Of a DNA stretch of 64,000 nt, positions 42,653 to 50,081 are shown piece by piece; within the stretch, counting starts at the first letter, position 1; each line of letters opens with the position of its first letter. This DNA is from Dyadobacter psychrotolerans (lineage in GTDB: Bacteria > Bacteroidota > Bacteroidia > Cytophagales > Spirosomataceae). The notes below the pieces were generated by a model. That model did not search any database and was not told the DNA's origin. It was given only the letters and a program-made list of their open reading frames with translations. Location of the stretch: NCBI RefSeq assembly GCF_004349265.1, contig NZ_SMFL01000003.1, positions 62,001 through 126,000 on the forward strand, read 5' to 3'. A program made the position numbers and the translations under genes.

Positions 42653-44386
42653 ATGTCCTTTTTCCGACTCTTCCTTTGCCTGATTATTTCACTCCCTTTA
42701 ACTGCACAATATCAAACTCGTTTTGAAAAAAGTGGCGGAAAGCAGACACCAACTTACGAAGAGGGCATTGCGTTTTATAAACTTCTTGCCAAGAACTTTC
42801 CTCAGATACAAATTGCAGAAAAAGGTCTGACTGACAGCGGCAAACCATTGCACCTGGTACTCTATTCCCGAAACAAAAACTTTGACATAAAAAAACTAAA
42901 ATCCCAGGGAAAAGCTATTCTGTTGATTAATAACGCCATACATCCGGGAGAACCAGATGGTGTGGATGCGTCGATGATGCTGTTACGTGACATCGCCCTT
43001 AATCCGGGCAAATTCCCTGAAATGGACAGCGTTGTATTGGCAATCATTCCTTTTTATAACATTGGCGGTGCACTAAACAGAAACAGTACAACACGTACCA
43101 ATCAGGATGGCCCGGAAGAATATGGCTTTCGCGGAAATGCCAGGAATTTTGATCTCAACCGCGATTTTATCAAAAACGACACACGTAATGCAAAAAGTTT
43201 TGCCGGAATTTTTCATGAGCTCGATCCTGACCTTTTTGCAGATACTCACGTAAGCAACGGCGCTGACTACCAATATGTAATGACGCTGGATTACGCACAA
43301 AAGGACAAACTTGGAGGGCCGCTGGGCGATTTTAATGACAAGGTTTTTCTTCCTTATATGTATAAACATTTAAAAGAAGCAGGATTTGAGTCCACACCTT
43401 ACGTAAATGCTTACGGGCAAACACCCGACAAAGGTTTTGTTCAGTTTCCGGATTGGCCACGTTACTCGACAGGTTATGCGGCGCTGTTTCATACGATTGG
43501 TGTAATGACGGAAACACATATGCTAAAACCTTACGAACAGCGTGTCAAATCCACTTACGCTTACCTGCACGGAAATCTGAAATTCCTGGCTACAACACGT
43601 TCACAGATCATGCGGTTACGTAAGGAAACAAAAGAAGCAGTAAAAACACAGGAAAAATTTGCTGTTACCTGGCAGGTCAATAAGGACAAAAAAACAGATA
43701 TCACTTTTAAAGGTTTCGAACCCGAATATATTCCAAGTAAAGTAAGCGGGCTTAACCGCCTTCACTATGACCGTACCAAACCTTTTACCAAAACAATTCC
43801 TTTTTATGACACTTACGAACCGCTTGATGTCATAATAAAACCTGAGGCATATATCATTCCGCAGGGTTGGTTCAATATTATCGATCTTTTGAAACTTAAC
43901 AAAGTGGAGATGAAAAAGCTTGAGAAGGATACGGAAATGGATGTGGAGGCTTACTATATTACCGACTATGAATCTCCCAAACAGCCTTTCGAAGGACACT
44001 ACTGGCATACCGGCGTTACATTTAAAACAGTAAAAACAAAAGTAAGTTTCAAAAAGGGCGACTGGTATATTCCTGTAAACCAATGGACTAACCGTTATAT
44101 CATCGAAACGCTTGAACCTAAGGCAGTCGATTCTTTTTTCAAGTGGAATTTTTTTGATACTATACTTCAGGCGAAAGAACATTTCTCAGCTTATGTTTTT
44201 GAAGACCTTGCCACAGCGCTTCTGGAAAAATCACCGGAATTAAAGAAAAAGCTGGAAGACAAGAAAAAGACTGAACCTGAATTTGCCAAAAGCGGAGAAG
44301 CGCAGCTTAATTTTATTTACGAAAACTCGGATTATGCAGAAAAAGGATATCGCAGGTATCCGGTTTTCAGGGTTATGGCAAAATAA
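42653..44386 (+). CDS. Secreted M14 family zinc carboxypeptidase-like protein
   Basis: The signal peptide FFRLFLCLIISLPLTAQ precedes a peptidase M14 domain at about 35-330. Zinc ligands: H97 and E100 in NNAIHPGEPDG, and a later histidine in ADTHVSNGADYQY. NARNFDLNRDF is the substrate-binding segment. The C-terminal part, about 340-577, has no family I recognise. Members act on peptides or peptidoglycan stems in the periplasm or outside. It is a single-gene unit. Confidence 0.88.
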   Translation: MSFFRLFLCLIISLPLTAQYQTRFEKSGGKQTPTYEEGIAFYKLLAKNFPQIQIAEKGLTDSGKPLHLVLYSRNKNFDIKKLKSQGKAILLINNAIHPGEPDGVDASMMLLRDIALNPGKFPEMDSVVLAIIPFYNIGGALNRNSTTRTNQDGPEEYGFRGNARNFDLNRDFIKNDTRNAKSFAGIFHELDPDLFADTHVSNGADYQYVMTLDYAQKDKLGGPLGDFNDKVFLPYMYKHLKEAGFESTPYVNAYGQTPDKGFVQFPDWPRYSTGYAALFHTIGVMTETHMLKPYEQRVKSTYAYLHGNLKFLATTRSQIMRLRKETKEAVKTQEKFAVTWQVNKDKKTDITFKGFEPEYIPSKVSGLNRLHYDRTKPFTKTIPFYDTYEPLDVIIKPEAYIIPQGWFNIIDLLKLNKVEMKKLEKDTEMDVEAYYITDYESPKQPFEGHYWHTGVTFKTVKTKVSFKKGDWYIPVNQWTNRYIIETLEPKAVDSFFKWNFFDTILQAKEHFSAYVFEDLATALLEKSPELKKKLEDKKKTEPEFAKSGEAQLNFIYENSDYAEKGYRRYPVFRVMAK

Positions 44387-44474
44387 AAATCAGATTTTCA
44401 AACGGTTAGGTCTGTCCGCCCAGCCCTGAACGTTACAACATTGAACGTTTAAAGATAGCATGCTGTTATGAACC

Positions 44475-44507
44475 CGATGTCAGCTGAGACTTATTCAGTT
44501 GACATCG
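44475..44507 (+). promoter_or_regulatory. Hairpin in the leader of the DEAD-box helicase gene
   Basis: CGATGTCAGCTGA pairs with TCAGTTGACATCG, giving 13 pairs with one G-T and a 7-base loop, 59 bases upstream of the helicase ATG. It could terminate the upstream transcript (TTTTT follows at some distance) or act as a leader structure in the helicase mRNA. Confidence 0.4.
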
Positions 44508-44565
44508 ATACATTTTTGCTCTTTCCATTTTGAATTGATTTGGTGGAGCGTCTTAACAAAACCAA

Positions 44566-45711
44566 ATGACATTTCAAGATTTAGAACTCATCGAGCCTAT
44601 TTCAAAGGCTCTGACAGAAGAAGGCTACACAACACCCACCCCAATTCAGTCAAAAGCAATTCCCCTTATTTTACAGCAAAGAGATCTTTTGGGATGTGCG
44701 CAAACGGGAACAGGTAAAACAGCCGCCTTCGCAATACCAATTTTACAGCTGCTCACGAATAGTCCGATCAATAAGTCGGAAAGAAGCAGGATCAGAACAT
44801 TGATCCTGACACCTACCCGCGAACTTGCGATTCAGATTGGCGAAAGTTTTGCTGCTTACGGTCGCCACACGGGTATCAAACATACGGTAATTTTCGGCGG
44901 TGTAGGTCAAAAGCCGCAGACAGATGCTTTACGAAGCGGAGTTGATGTGCTGATTGCAACACCCGGACGTTTACTGGATTTGATCAACCAGGGATTTATT
45001 AAATTAAACCAGCTGGAAATATTTGTTTTAGATGAAGCAGACCGTATGCTGGACATGGGTTTTGTCCATGATGTAAAAAAAGTTATTAAACTTTTACCTG
45101 CAAAACGTCAGTCTTTGTTTTTCTCAGCTACCATGCCTCCTGCGATTATGGTCCTTGCAGACACCATTCTGACTAATCCAGCGAAAGTTGAAGTAACTCC
45201 GATTTCATCAACTGCGGATACGATCAAACAATCTCTTTTTTATGTAGACAAATCAGACAAAAATTCTTTGCTGCTGCATATTCTTGAAGATTCTACGATA
45301 GCTACTGCTTTGGTTTTCACACGTACCAAACATGGTGCTGACAAGGTGGTAAAAGTGCTGCGTAAAGCGGGTGTTACTTCCGAAGCGATTCATGGTAACA
45401 AGTCTCAAAATGCACGTCAGAATGCGTTGAAAAACTTTAAGAGCCAGACAACACGTGTCCTTGTAGCAACCGATATCGCCGCAAGAGGAATTGATGTTGA
45501 TGATTTAACACACGTGATTAATTACGAAATCCCTAATATTCCGGAAACATACGTTCACCGGATAGGAAGAACAGGCCGCGCGGGTGCAAAAGGAACAGCA
45601 CTTTCGTTTTGTGATGTAGAAGAAAAACCATTTCTGAAAGACATCCACAAACTGATTGCTAAAAATATCCCGATCGAGAAAAACCACCCTTTTGATACCG
45701 GAAGATATTAA
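44566..45711 (+). CDS. rhlE: DEAD-box ATP-dependent RNA helicase, RhlE type
   Basis: All helicase motifs are present: Q motif (GYTTPTPIQSKAIP), I (CAQTGTGKTAAF), Ib (ATPGRLLDL), II (VLDEADRMLDMGF), III (FFSATMPP), and the C-terminal ATDIAARGIDVDDL and YVHRIGRTGRAG. The 381-residue length is a bare core: the basic C-terminal tail of RhlE/CsdA proteins is absent. It unwinds short RNA duplexes in ribosome assembly or mRNA decay, by family knowledge. RhlE is the best fit by the LGCAQTGTGKT motif, but DeaD relatives are hard to exclude. Confidence 0.9.
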   Translation: MTFQDLELIEPISKALTEEGYTTPTPIQSKAIPLILQQRDLLGCAQTGTGKTAAFAIPILQLLTNSPINKSERSRIRTLILTPTRELAIQIGESFAAYGRHTGIKHTVIFGGVGQKPQTDALRSGVDVLIATPGRLLDLINQGFIKLNQLEIFVLDEADRMLDMGFVHDVKKVIKLLPAKRQSLFFSATMPPAIMVLADTILTNPAKVEVTPISSTADTIKQSLFYVDKSDKNSLLLHILEDSTIATALVFTRTKHGADKVVKVLRKAGVTSEAIHGNKSQNARQNALKNFKSQTTRVLVATDIAARGIDVDDLTHVINYEIPNIPETYVHRIGRTGRAGAKGTALSFCDVEEKPFLKDIHKLIAKNIPIEKNHPFDTGRY

Positions 45712-45754
45712 GCTGCACACAGCAATTGAACTGTTGCAGGCATAAAAATAAAGA

Positions 45755-45800
45755 CCACAAAGATTGATGAACTTTTGTTCGGTCCGTCTTTGTGGCTTTT
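45755..45800 (+). terminator. Terminator after the helicase gene
   Basis: CCACAAAGA pairs with TCTTTGTGG across a loop of about 23 bases and is followed by CTTTTATT. It lies 44 bases after the stop. Confidence 0.6.
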
Positions 45801-45803
45801 ATT

Positions 45804-45872
45804 GTGAAAAGTGAGATGTGAAAAGTAAAACGGTACAAGCTTACATTTCACTTCTCACTTTTCACATTTCAC
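45804..45872. repeat. Inverted repeat of GTGAAAAGTGAGATGTG type
   Basis: GTGAAAAGTGAGATGTGAAA opens the left arm, and TTACATTTCACTTCTCACTT and TTCACATTTCAC make up the right arm. The arms are imperfect inverted repeats of about 28 bases around CGGTACAAGC. The left arm matches the repeat near 19.1 kb. It precedes the rhodanese gene by 13 bases. Confidence 0.6.
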
Positions 45873-45885
45873 TAAATACCGTAAA

Positions 45886-46194
45886 ATGACAAAAAATACC
45901 TACTCCGACATATCATTAAGTCAGATGCAGGAAATAATCCGTAAGCGGAGTGACGCGGTTTTGGTGGATGTAAGGGAAGTATGGGAGTTTGAAGAATTTA
46001 ATGAGGGCGGCTTAAATATTCCCCTTGCAGAAATCAGAGAAAAACGTGAGCTTGTTTCTCGATACAAAACCATCATTGTAATCTGTACCAATGGCGTAAG
46101 AAGCAAAGTTGCCGCGATGGATTACTGCCGTATATCGGAATGGAACGACAAGGTCATATTACATGTAAAGGGAGGGATTATTGAGTCGGAGTAA
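45886..46194 (+). CDS. Single-domain rhodanese-like protein
   Basis: The 102-residue protein has a rhodanese fold: AVLVDVREVWEFEEFNEGGL followed by NIPLAEI and the active-site loop VICTNGVRSKVAA with the sulfur-carrying C67. It transfers sulfur to thiophilic acceptors; the partner is unknown. It is a stand-alone cytoplasmic form of the GlpE type. It lies next to a dispersed repeat, so its promoter is uncertain. Confidence 0.85.
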   Translation: MTKNTYSDISLSQMQEIIRKRSDAVLVDVREVWEFEEFNEGGLNIPLAEIREKRELVSRYKTIIVICTNGVRSKVAAMDYCRISEWNDKVILHVKGGIIESE

Positions 46195-46228
46195 CTTCAC
46201 GATCAAATTCTCCGTTCATTCCTATACA

Positions 46229-47008
46229 TCAAACCTCAACTTCTCCTTCATAAACCTTCACAGCCGGTCCAATCAGATAAATATCATCAAACTTTCCGGC
46301 AGCCGGTTCATTGTAATCTACTTCCAGAGTTCCGCCAAGCGTTTCAACGGTAATCGCTCCCTCCCATCCTTCACGAATGTGCGCAGATAGTGCACAAGCA
46401 GTAACGCCCGTACCGCAGGAATAAGTCTCATCTTCTACGCCACGTTCGTACGTTCTCACACTGAGATGATTGTCGTCAAGAACCTGAACAAAATTTACGT
46501 TGGTACCTCCGGCCGGACCGAAAACAGGGCCATAACGAATATCTTTCCCAATATCCACTACTTCTACATCCTTAATATTATCAACGTAGGTTACGTAATG
46601 AGGCGAGCCGGTATTCATAAAATCGTACTCATCATGCAGCTCCACAGCATTCACAGGAGACATTCTCAATCTGATGATGTCCGTAGTTGCTGTTGCCTCA
46701 TGAGGCCCGTCTACCGCTATAAACGACGTACTGTTTTCAAACAATCCCAGATCATGAGCAAATCTGACCACGCAGCGACCGCCATTTCCGCACATACTTC
46801 CTTCACCTCCATCTGCATTGAAATAAACCATCCGAAAATCGTATCCGTCTGCATTTTGCAACAATATCAATCCATCGGCTCCAATTCCAAAACGGCGATG
46901 ACAAAGTGAAGCTATCAATTCCTGTGAGGCTGGAAAAGATCCCGAACGGTCATCGATCATAACGAAGTCGTTGCCTGTTCCCTGGTATTTATAGAAGGTA
47001 GTTTTCAT
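46229..47008 (-). CDS. dapF: Diaminopimelate epimerase
   Basis: DapF converts LL- to meso-diaminopimelate for lysine and peptidoglycan. The 259-residue protein has both catalytic cysteines, C73 in SMCGNGGRC and C198 in YSCGTGVTAC, and the opening FYKYQGTGNDFVMIDD. It is convergent with the rhodanese gene, with about 34 bases between stops. Confidence 0.96.
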   Translation of the reverse strand: MKTTFYKYQGTGNDFVMIDDRSGSFPASQELIASLCHRRFGIGADGLILLQNADGYDFRMVYFNADGGEGSMCGNGGRCVVRFAHDLGLFENSTSFIAVDGPHEATATTDIIRLRMSPVNAVELHDEYDFMNTGSPHYVTYVDNIKDVEVVDIGKDIRYGPVFGPAGGTNVNFVQVLDDNHLSVRTYERGVEDETYSCGTGVTACALSAHIREGWEGAITVETLGGTLEVDYNEPAAGKFDDIYLIGPAVKVYEGEVEV

Positions 47009-47010
47009 AA

Positions 47011-47198
47011 AAAGCTTTTAGCTGATAGCTTTTAGCGATTAGCTTGCGCTAGTATTGTAAAGAAAACAAAACAGTGTAAATCCATTAATTTAATTGGAAG
47101 TCCAATTTTTTAAACAGATTAATTCTACTAACAAATTAAAAAAACTGAATATTAGTTCACACCTGAAAAGCTAAATGCTAACAGCTCTTGGCTAATGA
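47011..47198. repeat. Imperfect inverted repeat of AGCTTTTAGCTGATAGC type
   Basis: The left part (47011-47046) holds tandem copies of AGCTTTTAGC and GATTAGC. The right part (47167-47198) has GCTAAATGCTAACAGC and GGCTAATGAC in the inverse sense. About 120 AT-rich bases lie between them. It fills the dapF upstream region. Confidence 0.45.
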
Positions 47199-47203
47199 CT
47201 AAT

Positions 47204-47238
47204 AAAAAGCCCTGCAAGAGTTAAATCGTTGCAGGGCT
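47204..47238 (-). terminator. Terminator of rplS
   Basis: AGCCCTGCAA pairs perfectly with TTGCAGGGCT across an 11-base loop, and on the minus strand a T run follows. It begins 26 bases beyond the rplS stop. Confidence 0.8.
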
Positions 47239-47263
47239 CCAAATTTCTAAGCTGACGGCTGTA

Positions 47264-47629
47264 TTAAGCTTTTGCTACTTTAAGCTCCTTAATACGAGCA
47301 GCTTTACCCTGACGGCCACGAAGGAAGAACAGACGTGCACGGCGTACTTTACCGCGACGAAGCAATTCGATTTTAGCTATACTTGGGGAAAGAATTGGGA
47401 AAACACGTTCTACCGCTATTCCGTTTGATATTTTACGTACTGTGAAAGTTTCACCGCTCGCGCTAAGGTTACGGCGTTGCATTACAGTACCCTGAAATTG
47501 CTGAATACGCTCTTTGTTACCTTCTCTGATCTTAACGTGTACGTTGATCGTGTCGCCTGATTTAAATTCAGGATACTCGGATTTACGATTTTCAATCGTA
47601 GCTTCTACGAGTTTAATAAGTTCGCTCAT
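47264..47629 (-). CDS. rplS: 50S ribosomal protein L19
   Basis: This is the full-length 121-residue L19, which sits at the 30S-50S interface. Signatures: [46 protein letters not shown] and [16 protein letters not shown]. It is separate from rpsP, rimM and trmD, as usual in Bacteroidota. An exact -7 box lies 95 bases upstream, so the leader is long enough for an autogenous control element. Confidence 0.98.
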   Translation of the reverse strand: MSELIKLVEATIENRKSEYPEFKSGDTINVHVKIREGNKERIQQFQGTVMQRRNLSASGETFTVRKISNGIAVERVFPILSPSIAKIELLRRGKVRRARLFFLRGRQGKAARIKELKVAKA

Positions 47630-47723
47630 GACGAATGATTTTAATAATTTAAATAAATTGAGCTTGCTTCCAGCGGATGAGGTGACGCCCCTTCATTCAA
47701 AACAGCTTTTGAGAAAACGAGTG

Positions 47724-47731
47724 CAAAGCTA
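47724..47731 (-). promoter_or_regulatory. -7 promoter box of rplS
   Basis: The minus strand reads TAGCTTTG then CACT, an exact match. The leader of about 90 bases contains the GC-rich patch GAAGGGGCGTCACCTC, which can form a short hairpin. Confidence 0.55.
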
Positions 47732-47812
47732 ATTTTTTTTATCGTTAAAAGAAAGTGTTACACAGTTTTATCAGGAAATAAATACTGCATTCCCCGATAA
47801 ATAATGAGCAGA

Positions 47813-47874
47813 GCCGCAGAGCGGCGCAATATTTGTGGAAATTGCAACTCAGGAGAACAAAAAGTGCATCGCAC
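47813..47874. repeat. Two short palindromes followed by GYAATATT
   Basis: GCCGCAGAGCGGC at 47813-47825 and GTGCATCGCAC at 47864-47874 are each followed within three bases by GCAATATT or GTAATATT. The second unit ends 15 bases before the start codon of the NAD(P)HX repair gene. They look like members of a dispersed palindrome family. Confidence 0.5.
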
Positions 47875-47889
47875 CGTAATATTAGCCCA

Positions 47890-49371
47890 ATGAAAATATT
47901 CAAAACAGAACAGATCAGACAAGCCGACGCATACACGATTGCCAATGCACCCATTTCATCACTCGACCTGATGGAACGTGCTTCAAACACTTTTGTGCGC
48001 TGGTTTTGCAACCAGTTTGTAAATACCCGTCCGATAGGTATTTTTTGCGGAAAAGGAAATAATGGCGGCGACGGCCTCGCCATAGCTCGTTTGCTTTCAG
48101 AAAAAGCCTATCAGGTAAAAGTATATATTGTTGAACACAGCGAAGATGCCTCCGAAGACTTTCACGCAAATTTTATCCGGCTCGAAAATCATTTAACCTC
48201 GTTCAAAATTCATTCAGAAGTAGACCTTCCTCAAATTCCGGCAAACATGGTTATTATTGATGCCATGCTTGGATCAGGACTTTCAAGAGCCGCAACTGGG
48301 ATTCTGGCAGAGGTGATTCAAAAATTAAATGATGCTCCAAATAAAATTGTTTCGGTAGACATCGCCAGCGGATTGTATGCCGACAGGCAAAATGAAAAGG
48401 AAGACGCCATTATCAAACCGCACTGTACAGTTTCCTTTCAGTTTCCCAAACTCGCCTTTATGATGCCTCAAAATGCGGAGTTTGTTGGCAATTGGTTTGT
48501 AGCTGACATAGGTTTGTCCGAAAATTTTATTTCAGCTACGCCGACTTCCTATTTTTACACGGATAAATCTGAGGCTGAATGCAAAATCATCCCCAGAAAA
48601 AAGTTTTCACATAAAGGCACCTTTGGACATGGACTTATTCTGGCCGGTAGTCATGGAAAAATGGGAGCGGCAATTCTTTCAGGACGGGCGTGTTTACGAT
48701 CTGGTATCGGTTTACTGTCAATGCACATTCCCGGCTGCGGTTATGAAATTATGCAGATTTCAATTCCTGAGGCAATGGTAACAGTTGATCCGGATCATAA
48801 ACATTTATCCAAATTACCTCAAATCGAATCTTATTCTGCGATTGGAATCGGACCGGGTGTAGGAAAAGAAAAAGTTACCGTACAATTACTGGCAACATTA
48901 TTAAAACAAATAAAAACCAGGCTCCTCATCGATGCGGACGCACTGAACATTCTTTCTGAAAACCCCTACTTACTTGACCATCTACCCGAAAAAACAGTAT
49001 TAACCCCGCATCCAAAGGAATTTCAACGACTCGCCGGTGAAAGTAAAAATGAATATGAACGGTTAGAGTTAGCTCGTGATTTCGCAAAAAAACATAAAGT
49101 TATCATCTGTCTCAAGGGAGCAAATACCGCAGTCGTTTTAAGTAACGGAGATGTCCATTTTAATTCAACCGGAAATGCCGGAATGGCCACCGGCGGAACC
49201 GGAGACGTTTTGACAGGAATTATAACTTCTTTGCTGGCACAAGGCTACGAACCGGAAGACGCTGCCATTTTGGGTGTTTACCAACACGGACTAGCTGGCG
49301 ATAAGGCATCAGAAATAAAAGGACAATCAGCTATGATCGCTTCGGATGTAATTGATAAGCTGGGTTGGTAG
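47890..49371 (+). CDS. nnr: Bifunctional NAD(P)H-hydrate epimerase / ADP-dependent dehydratase
   Basis: The enzyme repairs hydrated NADH and NADPH. I chose the ATG at 47890 (MKIFKTEQIRQADAYTI), where the domain begins; the frame upstream encodes repeat sequence. The 493-residue protein has an N-terminal YjeF_N epimerase domain (about 1-215, GIFCGKGNNGGDGLAIARLL) and a C-terminal ribokinase-like dehydratase domain (about 225-490, HKGTFGHGLILAGSHGKMG, TPHPKEFQRLAG, GMATGGTGDVLTGI). It is followed 41 bases later by the DUF433 gene. Confidence 0.95.
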   Translation: MKIFKTEQIRQADAYTIANAPISSLDLMERASNTFVRWFCNQFVNTRPIGIFCGKGNNGGDGLAIARLLSEKAYQVKVYIVEHSEDASEDFHANFIRLENHLTSFKIHSEVDLPQIPANMVIIDAMLGSGLSRAATGILAEVIQKLNDAPNKIVSVDIASGLYADRQNEKEDAIIKPHCTVSFQFPKLAFMMPQNAEFVGNWFVADIGLSENFISATPTSYFYTDKSEAECKIIPRKKFSHKGTFGHGLILAGSHGKMGAAILSGRACLRSGIGLLSMHIPGCGYEIMQISIPEAMVTVDPDHKHLSKLPQIESYSAIGIGPGVGKEKVTVQLLATLLKQIKTRLLIDADALNILSENPYLLDHLPEKTVLTPHPKEFQRLAGESKNEYERLELARDFAKKHKVIICLKGANTAVVLSNGDVHFNSTGNAGMATGGTGDVLTGIITSLLAQGYEPEDAAILGVYQHGLAGDKASEIKGQSAMIASDVIDKLGW

Positions 49372-49412
49372 AGAAAAAAATATTATATTTAATTTTGTCA
49401 AAACTTATCTCA

Positions 49413-49640
49413 ATGGAACATCTCGAGAGAATAACTGTAAATCCCTTAATCGCACATGGCAAGCCGTGTATTAGAGGAATGCGGTGGCCGGTAGAGGTCA
49501 TTATGGATATGTTAGGTTCCGGAATGTTACCTGGTGAAATTATAGAAGATCATCCTGAGTTAGAATTAAACGACATATTCGCTTGTCTTAATTATGCAAA
49601 ACTTTTGGTTTCCGGCCGTACCATCAGTGAAGCTGCGTGA
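49413..49640 (+). CDS. DUF433 family antitoxin
   Basis: I chose the ATG at 49413 (MEHLERITVNPLIAHGKP), giving 75 residues. DUF433 proteins have a helix-turn-helix-like fold: KPCIRGMRWPVEVIMDMLGS then IIEDHPELELNDIFACLNYA. They act as antitoxins of PIN-like DUF5615 proteins in many bacteria. The stop TGA overlaps the start of the next frame (TGATG), the typical coupling of such a pair. The partner toxin gene is interrupted by a stop codon, so this antitoxin may now be an orphan. Confidence 0.88.
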   Translation: MEHLERITVNPLIAHGKPCIRGMRWPVEVIMDMLGSGMLPGEIIEDHPELELNDIFACLNYAKLLVSGRTISEAA

Positions 49641-49996
49641 TGAATTTTTTATGTGACGTACATATTTCAATTAAACTGGTTAAATATTTAATCAGTGTTA
49701 ATCACAGCGCACTCCATGTGAATCAGATGCCGGACAGGTAGTTTACTGCCGATGCAGCGATCTGTCAATTTGCCGATGAACAAAACTTAATTGTCATCAC
49801 TAAGGATGAAGATTTCAGAAACTCCTTTTTACTTTCGCGGACACCGAGAAAATTGGTAAAAATAGTTCTTGGAAATATCTCTAACCAGATTCTCATAGAG
49901 TTAATCGAGAAAAACCTGCCGCTAATTTCTAAGTTAAATAACGAAAATGGCTTTTATCTGGAGTTAAGCGAGTATCCAAGTGTTTACACTTTCTAG
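49640..49996 (+). pseudogene. Broken PIN-like toxin gene (DUF5615 family)
   Basis: The frame begins MNFLCDVHISIKLVKYL and continues HVNQMPDR, then meets TAG at 49739-49741 after 33 codons. It resumes in the same frame as FTADAAICQFADEQNLIVIT, then KDEDFRNSFLLSRTPRKLV and ends at 49996, 118 codon positions in all. Both parts match the DUF5615 Mut7-C/PIN-like toxin pattern (N-terminal D in CDVH, later TKDEDF). A tryptophan TGG changed to TAG by one base would explain the break. The gene probably no longer makes toxin, unless the stop is read through or is a sequence error. Confidence 0.8.
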
Positions 49997-50081
49997 AAAA
50001 TTATATTGACCCCGGCAAAAAAGAAAGAAGGTTTTCTAAAATGTCTCAAATGGTATAAAAAAAACTTAAATGTTGAAACAT

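Noticed and set aside
43616..44182. A 188-codon antisense frame within the M14 peptidase gene
   Set aside because: It is rich in Phe, Cys and Ile in the way typical of antisense frames in this genome and has no promoter or family match.
47833..47889. Extending the NAD(P)HX repair enzyme upstream
   Set aside because: The extra 19 codons overlap a palindromic repeat, and the domain starts exactly at the ATG at 47890.
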